Origin: a virus
Length of the DNA: 54,609 bases
Strand: one strand, 5' to 3'
IMG/VR virus record: IMGVR_UViG_3300031987_000009
Coordinates: 1-54,609 of that record
Part shown: piece by piece, positions 19,485 to 28,649 of the stretch
Numbering within the stretch: position 1 is the stretch's first letter
Layout of the letters: the number at the start of each line of letters is the position of its first letter
Position numbers and translations under genes: made by a program
The notes under the pieces: model-generated
Databases searched by the model: none
What the model was told of the DNA's origin: nothing
What the model saw: the letters and a program-made list of their open reading frames with translations, nothing else

Positions 19485-20314
19485 TAAATACACCTCATGT
19501 TTTTAAATATATGCTCAATCACACCTACTGTCCATGCATTACCTAACATCTTATATCTCTGAGTAGTGCTTGCCATATCTGTGTAACCATCTGGTAGATT
19601 TTGTAATCTTTCACATTCAATTGGTGACAATTTCCTTATTCCATCATCTGTACTTATATAATTACCATTCCATGATGCATACTGTCTCGCTGTCATACAT
19701 ATTGCTTTTTCTTTATCCAATGATGAATAACATTTCTGTAATTGATAATCTTTATTTTTATCCCACCACTTCTTATGTGATTCAGTTAACCAACAATCGG
19801 TTGGGTTATCTTCCAAAACATCATTGAGTTTGATACCTAAATCTGTTGGTTGTTCAACATTTGGTATGTTAGTCCAATACATTCTTGGTCTACTCTGTGC
19901 GGATACAAGTGATGAATTTATTTCAATTGGTTCGACACCAATAGTTTCTGTTATCACATCCATATATTCTTTTTTCATTCTGACATTCTCTAACATGAAA
20001 TAGGTTGGGTTGCACTCGTTTAATATTCTTGCATACTCAAAAAATAATTTTGATTTAGGGTCTTCAAAATTCAAATGTTTACCGATATATGAAAACCCTT
20101 GACATGGACTACCGCCAATTAATAAATCTATTTTTGGTAACTCTGAACAATCAATATCTCTAACATCACCCAATTGTATTGTATCTGGATAATTTGATTG
20201 TGTCACCTTTATAGCATGTTTATCTATTTCAGATGCAAAGTAATTATCCACATCTATTCCAGCACGTTCTAACGCAACTTGTCCACATGATATTCCATCA
20301 AATAAACTCAACAC
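19484..20314 (-). CDS. DNA (cytosine-5) methyltransferase
   Basis: A 276-residue enzyme with C5-methyltransferase motifs in order: LSLFDGISCGQVAL (motif I, SAM), IGGSPCQGFSYIG (motif IV with catalytic Cys), FMLENVR (motif VI), AQSRPRMYW (motif VIII), then LSPIECERLQNLPDGYT and KMLGNAWTVGV (IX-X). The start is GTG with GGTGAT upstream. It probably protects viral DNA from host restriction. No partner endonuclease lies beside it. Confidence 0.9.
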   Translation of the reverse strand: MLSLFDGISCGQVALERAGIDVDNYFASEIDKHAIKVTQSNYPDTIQLGDVRDIDCSELPKIDLLIGGSPCQGFSYIGKHLNFEDPKSKLFFEYARILNECNPTYFMLENVRMKKEYMDVITETIGVEPIEINSSLVSAQSRPRMYWTNIPNVEQPTDLGIKLNDVLEDNPTDCWLTESHKKWWDKNKDYQLQKCYSSLDKEKAICMTARQYASWNGNYISTDDGIRKLSPIECERLQNLPDGYTDMASTTQRYKMLGNAWTVGVIEHIFKNMRCI

Positions 20315-20329
20315 ATTAATAATATCACC

Positions 20330-20656
20330 TCATAACATTCTGATTATAGCAAGAGAATCAATCATTAATCTACGCTGTTCTAAAGTCATGAACTTACCAC
20401 TAAATATTTTTGTCATGTTATCCATAAGTTCACCCTTTAGTTCATCATGTTTCTCTTGTTCTTCCTCACGTCTCATTTGTTCTGCTACTGCAAATGATAG
20501 TGTTGTCATTGACATATGTTTAACAGATTCTAACCAATCATCTGCCTTTCTATAATCAAATGGTTCACCCCATATAAAATTTTGCAACTCTTGGTATTCA
20601 CGTATGTCTTCAATTACCTTAAGTTCAGTATCACTCATCTGTCTTTTTGTTGGCAT
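20330..20656 (-). CDS. Small helical protein
   Basis: About 108 residues, charged and helical (VAEQMRREEEQEKHDELKG). The ATG at 20656 follows AGGAAGAAGA and is preferred to the longer form. The N-terminus overlaps the previous gene. No family recognised. Confidence 0.7.
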   Translation of the reverse strand: MPTKRQMSDTELKVIEDIREYQELQNFIWGEPFDYRKADDWLESVKHMSMTTLSFAVAEQMRREEEQEKHDELKGELMDNMTKIFSGKFMTLEQRRLMIDSLAIIRML

Positions 20657-21041
20657 TCTTCTTCCTCTCATTATGTTTTTTCACTTCACGTCTATTCGCT
20701 GCTCTGTAATTATTGATTGCTTTACGTAGTCTCTTATCGAAATCATCATATTTATCCCTTGCTTCTATCTCTAACCATGTAGGTAACATACCTTTTTTCA
20801 TGTCACTTTCGTTATCGTAGATTACGGTTGCACCACATTTAGTACATATGTACCATAGAGTACCTGAAGGAAATCCAAATACCATATGTGGTGTTGCACT
20901 ATTCTTAGGATTCTTAACATCATAACATTTGCCTTTACATGTCCAAAGTACATCTTCATAATCAAGGTTTTCATCAGCTATAACCCTGATTAATCCAGCA
21001 TACTTAACCATCATTTTGTTTGATTTATTGTAGTCAGCCAT
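20631..21041 (-). CDS. Zinc-ribbon-containing protein with basic tail
   Basis: A 136-residue protein. The pair VLWTCKGKC and the later YICTKCGAT suggest a zinc ribbon. The C-terminus is strongly basic (NRREVKKHNERKKNANKK), so nucleic-acid binding is plausible. The start is linked to the upstream stop by TAATG. Confidence 0.7.
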   Translation of the reverse strand: MADYNKSNKMMVKYAGLIRVIADENLDYEDVLWTCKGKCYDVKNPKNSATPHMVFGFPSGTLWYICTKCGATVIYDNESDMKKGMLPTWLEIEARDKYDDFDKRLRKAINNYRAANRREVKKHNERKKNANKKTDE

Positions 21042-21475
21042 TACTCATCATCCTCTACATTAGGTGCTATCAAAAACCATGAGTTAACTTTACCATTGTA
21101 ATGTGCTAATAACAATTCCCAATCTTTATCATCAGCACTTACAAGATACCAGTTATCAATATCACTATCGCTTGCTATTGAATCAGCAGATACATTATAT
21201 AAACATGCAAGTTCAGATTCAAGTTCAACAAGTTCAGGATACCTATTATTTAACCAATCAAAGAATGTACTGTTTTCAGTTATTTTATCAGTATCCAATT
21301 TATTCACTGAACTTATGTTATTAAACATATCAAGTATTTTATCTTTACTTTCGATAGCACATATAGTACCGGTTACGTTACATAAATAACCATCCTGTTT
21401 TATATAAGGTATCTTATCTGCTTCTTTCTTTATATATAAAGTACCATCGTCTAACATATCTTCATTTATCTTCAT
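21041..21475 (-). CDS. Hypothetical acidic protein
   Basis: A 144-residue acidic protein with a hydrophobic C-terminal strand pair (LLLAHYNGKVNSWFLIAPN). The ATG at 21475 has GGAGA nine bases upstream and is chosen over 21484. Function unknown. Confidence 0.65.
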   Translation of the reverse strand: MKINEDMLDDGTLYIKKEADKIPYIKQDGYLCNVTGTICAIESKDKILDMFNNISSVNKLDTDKITENSTFFDWLNNRYPELVELESELACLYNVSADSIASDSDIDNWYLVSADDKDWELLLAHYNGKVNSWFLIAPNVEDDE

Positions 21476-21665
21476 TATTCTCATTCTCCAAATCTCTATT
21501 CATACCCATTTCAAAATGTGTTTCGCAATAGAACTTATCATACTTATGTCGTTTACCTTTACGTCTACTACCACTTTTTAAAGTGTGTTCAAATAGTTCT
21601 ATCGGTACATCTACTGGTTCACCACATATAGCACATGCAACCCTACGTGTTTTTGGTTTACTCAT
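21462..21665 (-). CDS. Small zinc-finger protein
   Basis: 67 residues with CAICGEPVDVPIELFEHTLK followed by a basic block and FYCETHFEMG, giving a CxxC...CxxH zinc site. This resembles small DNA-binding or restriction-like treble-clef fingers. It overlaps both neighbours. Confidence 0.72.
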   Translation of the reverse strand: MSKPKTRRVACAICGEPVDVPIELFEHTLKSGSRRKGKRHKYDKFYCETHFEMGMNRDLENENNEDK

Positions 21666-22090
21666 CTACTATCACCAAACAGTTCTGGATTTTCATAGGT
21701 ATTTCCGATGACTTTAATATTACAATTGGATATTTCCTCAGCACATAATTCAGGTGCATAAGTCACATCAATATAAAAACTACCGTTGCCGAATTTAACT
21801 ACACCAACATTACCCGGTATAAGATTATCTCCAATGTAATAAGAATCGTAACTCACAATATCACTTTCACATATCTCATTGTTTTTACAATCAAGTAACC
21901 CAATGTACTCCATTATATCAATGTCTGGACACGTTACAACATCTTGGAAGTAATCAAATAGTACCAATATATCTTGGTCATCTTCCTCTTTGTAATATGA
22001 TTTATAAGAACATTTTACATCATAAACATTATCTTCTGTAATCATTACTTTATTTTTATTATCCCATGCTCGGAATTTAATATCTCTCAT
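21662..22090 (-). CDS. YopX-family protein
   Basis: A 142-residue protein starting MRDIKFRAWDNKNKVMI and containing DIMEYIGLLDCKNNEICESD, VGVVKFGNGSFYI and CNIKVIGNTYENPEL, the hallmark blocks of the YopX family found in many phages. The molecular function of YopX proteins is not established. It overlaps the preceding gene by ATGA. Confidence 0.88.
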   Translation of the reverse strand: MRDIKFRAWDNKNKVMITEDNVYDVKCSYKSYYKEEDDQDILVLFDYFQDVVTCPDIDIMEYIGLLDCKNNEICESDIVSYDSYYIGDNLIPGNVGVVKFGNGSFYIDVTYAPELCAEEISNCNIKVIGNTYENPELFGDSR

Positions 22091-22266
22091 CTACTACCAC
22101 CTGATGAATCATATATTGGCTTTTTAACTAAAAAGCGTTGACAATCGCAATCTTCGCATCCGTTTTTAGTTAGACTTTGCCACATTTTCTTAGCACCGGT
22201 GTTATCACCAAAATATTCAATTGTCTTACCACATTCATTACATCTAAATACATACATATCTTTCAT
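22087..22266 (-). CDS. FmdB-like zinc ribbon protein
   Basis: 59 residues from ATG 22266 (GAGGATGATATA upstream): MKDMYVFRCNECGKTIEYF, then CEDCDCQRF. The CNECGK and CEDCDC pairs make a zinc ribbon like the FmdB/regulatory family. TAATG couples it to the membrane-protein gene upstream. Confidence 0.72.
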   Translation of the reverse strand: MKDMYVFRCNECGKTIEYFGDNTGAKKMWQSLTKNGCEDCDCQRFLVKKPIYDSSGGSR

Positions 22267-22484
22267 TATATCATCCTCTTTATTCCAAGTATACATAGTA
22301 TCCAATATATTAAAAACATTACGGCTTGTTCTATTGCACCTAAATAAATATTGTAACCAATCAATACTGGATTAGTCACAAACCATATTTGATTGGCTTT
22401 CATACTATCGTGTTTAGCAACCATTAACGCACCCATTATGTTACCAAACACAACTATCCACATAACTATACTTAATATGGACAT
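22266..22484 (-). CDS. Two-helix membrane protein
   Basis: 72 residues with hydrophobic segments at about 3-25 and 45-68 (VLIGYNIYLGAIEQAVMFLI) separated by a short charged loop. It is an integral membrane protein of unknown role within the early operon. Confidence 0.75.
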   Translation of the reverse strand: MSILSIVMWIVVFGNIMGALMVAKHDSMKANQIWFVTNPVLIGYNIYLGAIEQAVMFLIYWILCILGIKRMI

Positions 22485-22627
22485 CTTACTTCACCAAGTC
22501 TATCATCATAATATTTATTTATCAAGACATGTGTCTATATTTGTTTAAACACTATGTTTTTATTTATCGATGTAACAACAAACTCATCGTCAACCAATGT
22601 ATACATCATCCAACTATTCTCAAACAT
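22472..22627 (-). CDS. Hidden small gene containing one TAG
   Basis: The interval between the 22484 and 22634 genes is open in one frame except for a TAG at 22535-22537. It reads MFENSWMMYTLVDDEFVVTS, continues INKNIVFKQI, then TAG, then THVLINKYYDDRLGEVRCPY, ending TAA 13 bases inside the next gene. Length is 51 codons. Filling the gap exactly in this tightly packed operon supports a real gene read with TAG as sense. Confidence 0.6.
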
Positions 22628-22633
22628 GTTTAA

Positions 22634-23035
22634 TCAGTCCAATAAATCATCAAACTCTAACCAATCGTTTGCTATACATTTGAGCAGCAAATATCCAGAC
22701 AGGTCAACGTAATCATTCTTCCGTTCAATACTGCTATTCTTAATTCTCATTAATTTATCATCCATACGATTATTAATCTGTTCGTTTGCATCAAGTTTAC
22801 TAAACACATTCAATGGTTCTATCGCTGAGTTACCGTAACGTTTGTTCTTAACCATTAAAAAGTTAAGCATTGATACACATACTCTTGCAATATCCCATTT
22901 ACTACTATCCGTATTTTGATTAAGATATAAATTATTGATGAAGGATGCTAACACATCCAAATCATCAGAATCTAATCCATCGTCTGTAACCGTTACATGA
23001 TTGAGCCTATCCAATACTTCAGTTTTTGTTACCAT
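22634..23035 (-). CDS. Phage DUF1599-type protein
   Basis: A 133-residue helical protein with NKRYGNSAIEPLNVFSKLD, RMDDKLMRIKNS and RKNDYVDLSGYLLLKCIA. These are the conserved blocks of a phage family (DUF1599 / nucleotide-modification-associated), often located with nucleotide metabolism genes, as here beside ribonucleotide reductase. Biochemical role unproven. Confidence 0.75.
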   Translation of the reverse strand: MVTKTEVLDRLNHVTVTDDGLDSDDLDVLASFINNLYLNQNTDSSKWDIARVCVSMLNFLMVKNKRYGNSAIEPLNVFSKLDANEQINNRMDDKLMRIKNSSIERKNDYVDLSGYLLLKCIANDWLEFDDLLD

Positions 23036-23039
23036 TTTA

Positions 23040-23249
23040 TCACCTTATTGTAGTCACCAATACTAAATAACCCTTTCTATCTGATTCAGTATGACCAATG
23101 ACATGTTCTGGAAATCTATCGTTTCCTAACATATTTGAATTACATGCACTGATTATTACTTTCGCATTATCATTATATTCACCCAGAACTTTCTTTAACT
23201 GTCCAACAGTCATTCTACCGGTATGTTCGTATTTATCACCATTCATCAT
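23040..23249 (-). CDS. Small hypothetical protein near NrdJ
   Basis: About 69 residues, MMNGDKYEHTGRMTVGQLKK onward, with VGQLKKVLGEYNDNAKVIIS, a pattern seen in small phage proteins of unknown role. The start at 23249/23246 lies just after the NrdJ stop. Confidence 0.7.
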   Translation of the reverse strand: MMNGDKYEHTGRMTVGQLKKVLGEYNDNAKVIISACNSNMLGNDRFPEHVIGHTESDRKGYLVLVTTIR

Positions 23250-23250
23250 T

Positions 23251-25497
23251 TTAATCACATTTGCTATAACCACATGTTCGACATTCTATACAACCACCAG
23301 CGTATGCTAATAATGTACCACAATCAGGGCACAATGTGCCTTTTTTTATGGGTTGTGATTGTTTTTGTATCATGCTCAATGGAGTACCGTCAATATCCTT
23401 TAAAGAACGCCCATTAACATCTAGATTATCATTATCAACATCTTCTTTAAATTCGAGTAATTTGCGTAACATAGAGTCACCACAATTATTTCCTTTACTG
23501 ACAATTTGTCCAGATTTACGAGCATTGCTAAATGAGTTACATGTACCGATACCTTCAAAGGCTTTCTCAATGTTAGATATATTGCCACCTAATCTAAGCA
23601 TACCAGACATTGCTACGGCTATGTTATCAAGTGAACGTTCACAACCACCTTTACCAGAGCGTTTTATCCAAAAATCAAATATTCTGTTATCTATTCTTGA
23701 ATATTCTATAAACATTTTAATTCTACCACATCCAGTATAAATATCTCTATCAGTACTTGCTAAATCGTTCGGCTTTGGTTCCCAATCACCACGTTTTAAT
23801 TCCATACCTATATCTTTATCTTCAGATATATCATTAACTGTAAGTACACCCTCACGTTTGTTACCACTTCTATGCACAGTAACACCTTTGAGACCCATTT
23901 CCCATGCATTGATATATATGTTATATACATCATGAATAGTTGCAGTTTCAGGCAAGTTTATTGTACTACTAATTGCAGCATCGGTATACTTCTGGAATAC
24001 AGATTGTGTCCTAAGCCTATCAACAGGTTCAATATCTGAAGCAGTTACAAGTTCATTACCACGTTCACCAGCATGATTATCAAACCACCATTCAAGGATA
24101 GGTGAGTTAACTTCATATACTTTGTTTTCACCATGTAAACTCTCTGTTCTACGATTATATTTAAATGCAAAGTTAGGTTCAATACCACCAGATATACCAA
24201 GCATTGTACTGATAGTTCCTGTTGGTGCTATGGACATGACTGTAGCGTTAGCCAATCCATATTCACCAATTAACCACTTTGTACTTTCATCAAGTGCATC
24301 TTTGAAAAAATCAGATTTTGCTGTTTTATTATAATCAAATTTTGGGAACAAACAATTATATTTATCAGCATATATAGCACTCGCTTTAAATGCAGCATTT
24401 GTAATCATTCCCATCAATCTGTCAGTAAATTCTATTGCTTCACTTGAACCATATATGTATCCTAATTTAATCAATAGGTCAGCATAACCCATTACACCTA
24501 ATCCTATCTGTCTCCACTTTCTTGCAGTATCACATTGTTCTTCTAAAGGATGCTTTTCAATTCCTTCATCCAATACTTCATTTAATGCATATACTGCATT
24601 TTGTACTATATCTTCAAGTTCAATCCAATCAGGTTCACCTATTGAAATATCATATCCTATGTTTGCTAAATTAATAGAACCTAATAGACAAGCACCACCA
24701 TCAGGCAATCCTTCCTCTCCGCACGGATTACATGAATTTATTTTGTAGTTATCATAAAATTGTAACAGATTATAGTCATTCATTCTATCAATATAAATCA
24801 TACCGGGTTCAGACCAATCCCATGCATTCTCTGCTATATTCCACAGTAATTCATTTGCTTCAACTGTAACTATTGTTTCATCACCTGTATGTCTCCTGAA
24901 CTTCAATGTATGGATTCTGTTGTTAATAGCATTAAAAATGAATTCATTAGAGGCTTCTACACTAATATTACATTTAGTAAGTTCATCTGTATTTGCTTTA
25001 GCATTAATAAATTCAATTATATCTGGATGTTCTGAACTTAATGATAACATCAGTGCACCACGTCTACCATCCTGACCAATGATTTTAGTAGTTTCATTAT
25101 ACAAATTGGCAAATGAAACTACACCACTTGTTACCTTAGCAGCATTGTTTATTTTAGAACCTGCTGGTGCAAGATTGGATAGTGATGTACCACATCCACC
25201 ACCATAACTAAATGTTCTTGCAAGTTTAGAGTTACATTCGTATATACTCTCTAAGTTGTCTTTCGGTGGTGTTAATACATAACAATTACTGTAACTTAGG
25301 CTTCTATCAGTGATACCTCTGTTAGCAAGTATACGACCTGCAAACATGAACTTCTTTTGTTCGATTAACATACGTACACTTTCGTTACCACCGCTAACTC
25401 TATCTAACCATTCATCGAATGATTCATTGTTCTGTCGGTATTTGTTATTCCAAATATCTATACCTAACTGACTATCAAAATATTCTTCAGCAATCAT
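23251..25497 (-). CDS. nrdJ: Adenosylcobalamin-dependent ribonucleotide reductase
   Basis: About 748 residues. Class II landmarks are visible: the N-terminal GRILANRGITDRSLSYSNCY (first active-site Cys), NSCNPCGEEGLPDGGACLLG (loop with NPCGE), IAPTGTISTMLGISGGIEPN, and a C-terminal redox tail CPDCGTLLAYAGGC followed by CRTCGYSKCD. It makes deoxynucleotides for replication using host B12, suited to anaerobic methanogens. ATG 25497 follows GGAGATGATATGG and overlaps the previous stop. Confidence 0.93.
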   Translation of the reverse strand: MIAEEYFDSQLGIDIWNNKYRQNNESFDEWLDRVSGGNESVRMLIEQKKFMFAGRILANRGITDRSLSYSNCYVLTPPKDNLESIYECNSKLARTFSYGGGCGTSLSNLAPAGSKINNAAKVTSGVVSFANLYNETTKIIGQDGRRGALMLSLSSEHPDIIEFINAKANTDELTKCNISVEASNEFIFNAINNRIHTLKFRRHTGDETIVTVEANELLWNIAENAWDWSEPGMIYIDRMNDYNLLQFYDNYKINSCNPCGEEGLPDGGACLLGSINLANIGYDISIGEPDWIELEDIVQNAVYALNEVLDEGIEKHPLEEQCDTARKWRQIGLGVMGYADLLIKLGYIYGSSEAIEFTDRLMGMITNAAFKASAIYADKYNCLFPKFDYNKTAKSDFFKDALDESTKWLIGEYGLANATVMSIAPTGTISTMLGISGGIEPNFAFKYNRRTESLHGENKVYEVNSPILEWWFDNHAGERGNELVTASDIEPVDRLRTQSVFQKYTDAAISSTINLPETATIHDVYNIYINAWEMGLKGVTVHRSGNKREGVLTVNDISEDKDIGMELKRGDWEPKPNDLASTDRDIYTGCGRIKMFIEYSRIDNRIFDFWIKRSGKGGCERSLDNIAVAMSGMLRLGGNISNIEKAFEGIGTCNSFSNARKSGQIVSKGNNCGDSMLRKLLEFKEDVDNDNLDVNGRSLKDIDGTPLSMIQKQSQPIKKGTLCPDCGTLLAYAGGCIECRTCGYSKCD

Positions 25498-26098
25498 CCA
25501 TATCATCTCCTTTCATAATATTACAATATTCTATTATTCTGCTAACATCCATCTTATAATCATCCCACTTATCTATAGTGCTTTTAGATATACTAGCACT
25601 TGATAAATTGTTTACACGACTATTAGGCAATAACCATGCATACAGAATATTTAAATCTTCCCTATTATCGAAGGCTAGACATAAGAAAAAATCGGCGGTA
25701 GTATTTCGCTTTATTATAAATACCCATCCGTTTTTACTGTTGATGCATGCAGATTTTACATCAATCTTCTTACCTTTGTTACATATGAAATCATATCCTT
25801 TGTTTCCATAAGGCATCAATTCCACATCTTTGAATGTTTTTGATAGCACACGCTCAGCGACATGTACACCCAAAAATTGTGTACATGATTTATTCTCGCC
25901 CATAGATTTGCCACCATTTCGGTAATACCTATTTCTTACGGATTTATTTGAACGCTCTTTATTATTATTCCTCCATGCACGACCTTCCTCTTTATCACAT
26001 GTCTTACATATTCTACTATTTCGCTCTGCATGAGATTTTAACCAATTAGACCTTACTGAAAGAGAGCATCCACATTTCCTACATTCTTCTGCTTTCAT
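25487..26098 (-). CDS. Zinc-finger nuclease-like protein, paralogue A
   Basis: A 203-residue protein. N-terminal CRKCGCSLS and CKTCDKEEGR form a zinc finger; the centre has GYDFICNKGKKIDVKSAC, a D...(D/E)xK-like core; the C-terminus continues with FIIKRNTTADFFLCLAFDNR. A paralogue at 31902 shares all three parts. The design suggests a PD-(D/E)xK endonuclease, possibly a free-standing homing endonuclease inserted between early genes. Confidence 0.7.
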   Translation of the reverse strand: MKAEECRKCGCSLSVRSNWLKSHAERNSRICKTCDKEEGRAWRNNNKERSNKSVRNRYYRNGGKSMGENKSCTQFLGVHVAERVLSKTFKDVELMPYGNKGYDFICNKGKKIDVKSACINSKNGWVFIIKRNTTADFFLCLAFDNREDLNILYAWLLPNSRVNNLSSASISKSTIDKWDDYKMDVSRIIEYCNIMKGDDMDDC

Positions 26099-26133
26099 TA
26101 AATATCACCTATTAAAAATAAATAAAGTAGGTA

Positions 26134-26586
26134 TTACTCACGTTTGTAATACCCTGTACTGTTGAGTGCGTCTGAACCACGACTTGTCTCAGATAGTTCA
26201 TCTACTTCATGGAATACAACATCTGGTAACTCATTCCATATACCCTGTGCTATCTTCATACCTTTATTTATAGTCATTGGTAAATCAGATATGTTATAGA
26301 GTAATACAAATACGTTACCACGATAATTCTGGTCTACTGTACCTACACCTTGTGCTACTACGATGCCATGTTTCTTAGTCATTCCAGAACGTGAACGTAC
26401 ACACAATTCTAAACCTTCCGGTATATCAAACTGTATTCCAGTATCTACCAATGCTATATCTTCTGGTTCTATTATGAAATCATCTTCAACTGAAATCAAT
26501 GGAAATCCACTGTCACCTACATGGTCGTAGTAAGGTTTAACTGCGTCATCATCTACTATTTTATATCCTATATCATATATCTGCAT
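26134..26586 (-). CDS. dut: dUTPase
   Basis: About 150 residues with trimeric dUTPase motifs in order: ALVDTGI (I), RSRSGM (II), GTVDQNYRGN (III), KIAQGIW (IV) and SRGSDALNSTG (V). It hydrolyses dUTP to dUMP, feeding the viral thymidylate synthase and keeping uracil out of DNA. ATG 26586 is preferred because GAGGTGAT precedes it at normal spacing. Confidence 0.93.
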   Translation of the reverse strand: MQIYDIGYKIVDDDAVKPYYDHVGDSGFPLISVEDDFIIEPEDIALVDTGIQFDIPEGLELCVRSRSGMTKKHGIVVAQGVGTVDQNYRGNVFVLLYNISDLPMTINKGMKIAQGIWNELPDVVFHEVDELSETSRGSDALNSTGYYKRE

Positions 26587-26593
26587 TCTCAAA

Positions 26594-26752
26594 TCACCTC
26601 AAGTCACTTGTAAATCCTTTACGTGTGTAAACATTCATACATTCGTTACACTGTACAAGACATCTCATTTTGCCATCTTCTTTAACATTAAGTACACCTA
26701 CTACTCTGCATTTACCTTCACAATCTTCATCATCACAATATATATCTATCAT
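26594..26752 (-). CDS. Small Cys-rich protein
   Basis: A 52-residue frame starting MIDIYCDDEDCEGKCRVVGV and containing MRCLVQCNECMNVYT. Cys pairs at both ends form a probable zinc ribbon. ATG follows the preceding stop directly; the gene exactly fills the gap before dut. Confidence 0.72.
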   Translation of the reverse strand: MIDIYCDDEDCEGKCRVVGVLNVKEDGKMRCLVQCNECMNVYTRKGFTSDLR

Positions 26753-26956
26753 TTATATCACATCCTCATAAATTCTATCTATCAAATCATTTATTGCTTC
26801 GTCTATTGTATCACCAAACCCAGCATGAGATAATTCAAGGTTTATAAAATCTGGTTCTGTTACACATATACTATCACCATCCGTTTTAATATCTAATTTA
26901 TCTACACATAAACAATCGAGTAATCTTTTCATTAATGTTGTATCAACAGTTCTCAT
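26753..26956 (-). CDS. Small HicB-like protein
   Basis: 67 residues. The pattern DSICVTEPDFINLELSHAGF followed by GDTIDEAINDLIDRI resembles the HicB partial RNase-H fold (a strand then a helix with E-A-...-L). No HicA partner is seen next door. Tentative. Confidence 0.5.
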   Translation of the reverse strand: MRTVDTTLMKRLLDCLCVDKLDIKTDGDSICVTEPDFINLELSHAGFGDTIDEAINDLIDRIYEDVI

Positions 26957-26968
26957 TTATATCACCTA

Positions 26969-27316
26969 TCACGAATCCACAAACATCATATCTGGATGAG
27001 AGCATACGTTGTATATTTCCTCTATGAGTTCTTCTGATTTGCCTTCTTTACTGTAATTCATTCCGTGCAATTCACTTATACCTTCATATCCACCGTATAT
27101 ATAATGTGCACGAAATACCCGACCATCGTTATCTCCTGTTTCCACTCGTTCTTTGTTGTACATATCAATTCTTTCAACATGTGTATCAAGTTCAAGTTCG
27201 TATGCGAGTTCTCGTGCTTTTCGCACTCTCCCTTCTAAATCACTAAACTCCGACCAATCACCACGTATATCATGAAGTATCCTATCCAATAGGAATATTT
27301 TTTCTTGTCTGTTCAT
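26969..27316 (-). CDS. Hypothetical charged helical protein
   Basis: 115 residues, highly charged (GDWSEFSDLEGRVRKARELA). No recognised domain. GGTGATAATATG-type site precedes the start. Confidence 0.65.
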   Translation of the reverse strand: MNRQEKIFLLDRILHDIRGDWSEFSDLEGRVRKARELAYELELDTHVERIDMYNKERVETGDNDGRVFRAHYIYGGYEGISELHGMNYSKEGKSEELIEEIYNVCSHPDMMFVDS

Positions 27317-27320
27317 ATTA

Positions 27321-27437
27321 TCACCTGCTTATCAAAGTTGCTATTGCACCTATCAATCCATACACTACCATTACTGCTGCTATTCCCATACCTATACCAA
27401 ACGTATACCAAAATGTTATCCAAAAGTTTTCTATCAT
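27321..27437 (-). CDS. Single-span membrane peptide
   Basis: A 38-residue frame, MIENFWITFWYTFGIGMGIA onward, almost entirely hydrophobic. The ATG overlaps the stop of the gene above (TAAATG) and the stop lies four bases before the next gene, so the spacing is operon-like. Confidence 0.65.
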   Translation of the reverse strand: MIENFWITFWYTFGIGMGIAAVMVVYGLIGAIATLISR

Positions 27438-27566
27438 TTATTTACTCTCCAATCGTCTATGTAACTCACTGTTTCTAATCATACTACGATAAAACTGCCA
27501 CTTCTCTGTATGTGACATTGTTCTCAATTTGCTTATAGATTTCCATAACTCATAATCTTCTTCCAT
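27438..27566 (-). CDS. Small charged protein
   Basis: A 42-residue frame starting MEEDYELWKSISKLRTMSHT with GGTGA upstream; ends RRLESK before TAA. Unknown function; fills the gap between its neighbours. Confidence 0.62.
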   Translation of the reverse strand: MEEDYELWKSISKLRTMSHTEKWQFYRSMIRNSELHRRLESK

Positions 27567-27571
27567 AAAAT

Positions 27572-27877
27572 TCACCATGAAAATATAAATACCGTATTCA
27601 TACCTGTATCTAATGTAGATATATCCTTAAGTTTTCTTGTGAAATACTCACCTGTTTCACTGTTGTGTATCGTTATATATGCATCACTATTAACTTCAAG
27701 TAATCCTGTTTTCTCATCTATACAAATGTCATGTTCATGTGACTCAATGAGTTCATATAACTTAAACCTTTCTGATAGTTTCATTATTCTAACAGTATTA
27801 CGTTTGACACCTATCAATTCTTTCTTAAAGTTCATCGGGTCACTCTTAAAGTGTATCATATTGCCTATTACATCCAT
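27572..27877 (-). CDS. Hypothetical protein
   Basis: 101 residues with alternating strands (MNFKKELIGVKRNTVRIMKL and DAYITIHNSETGEYFTRKL). No family recognised. GGAGATGTAATA precedes ATG. Confidence 0.65.
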   Translation of the reverse strand: MDVIGNMIHFKSDPMNFKKELIGVKRNTVRIMKLSERFKLYELIESHEHDICIDEKTGLLEVNSDAYITIHNSETGEYFTRKLKDISTLDTGMNTVFIFSW

Positions 27878-27879
27878 TA

Positions 27880-28023
27880 TTACATCTCCTTATTATGATA
27901 TTTGTCTGCAAGGAAATTTATACATTCATCAAATGAATTTAAATTCTCCAATATCATAATCTGTCTAAGTTCCTCTTTAGTTTCTTCTCTTACAACCTTT
28001 ATTACTATGTCGTCATTGTTCAT
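27880..28023 (-). CDS. Small helical protein
   Basis: A 47-residue frame, MNNDDIVIKVVREETKEELR onward, starting with an ATGA overlap at the thyA stop and ending where the next gene begins. Unknown role. Confidence 0.68.
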   Translation of the reverse strand: MNNDDIVIKVVREETKEELRQIMILENLNSFDECINFLADKYHNKEM

Positions 28024-28649
28024 AAATGTTCCTCTATCCAATCTTGTGCTGCATGTTCTATTATATGTGCATTCTTAATATACTGATAATAGTTACCCAT
28101 TGGTATATCTACAAGTTCACTTACTTGTTCTTGTAAGTGTCTAAATCCATAGACATCCGAAGGAAATGCGTTAAGTACATCATTACTACGCATATGTAAT
28201 ACCATATCTAACTTATCATCAACTACCTCAAACTCTACTTGGGTAGCACATGGTATCTCTCTACCATAATAAGCAGCATTCAAATCGTTATGTTCTGTTA
28301 TTGGTATACATATACGTCTACTCTTTGGATTGTCCATTAACATTTCAATCGATGATGCCAATGCAAATCTCTTACGTATCCTGTTACCATAACCATAATC
28401 AAACTCCATTCCAATAAGTTCGGCTTCATTTTTATCTACCAAACCTTTCTTAAACTTCTCTGCTATCTCACGGTGTACAGGGCACACAGACGGATATGTG
28501 AGGTCATCTGAGGTTATCTCGACCCATACGTAGTGTAGCACTCTAACAGCGTCACCACGTTCGTCTGTGTCCTTCTTACCGTAATACCACACACGTTTCC
28601 ATAACGCTTCGTAAGCAGACGGTATCGATGGTCTTTTTATCTCAATCAT
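28020..28649 (-). CDS. thyA: Thymidylate synthase, archaeal ThyA type
   Basis: 209 residues, shorter than bacterial ThyA (about 264) and similar to archaeal/viral forms. The catalytic block REIPCATQVEFEV carries the nucleophilic Cys; LHMRSNDVLNAFPSDVYGF matches the RSxDxxxxxP substrate-binding stretch; NYYQYIKNAHI is the C-terminal Y-x-H-like region. It converts dUMP to dTMP together with the neighbouring dUTPase route. Confidence 0.88.
   Translation of the reverse strand: MIEIKRPSIPSAYEALWKRVWYYGKKDTDERGDAVRVLHYVWVEITSDDLTYPSVCPVHREIAEKFKKGLVDKNEAELIGMEFDYGYGNRIRKRFALASSIEMLMDNPKSRRICIPITEHNDLNAAYYGREIPCATQVEFEVVDDKLDMVLHMRSNDVLNAFPSDVYGFRHLQEQVSELVDIPMGNYYQYIKNAHIIEHAAQDWIEEHL

Noticed and set aside
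26753-26956. HicAB toxin-antitoxin pair
   Set aside because: Only a weak HicB-like pattern is seen and neither neighbour resembles HicA.
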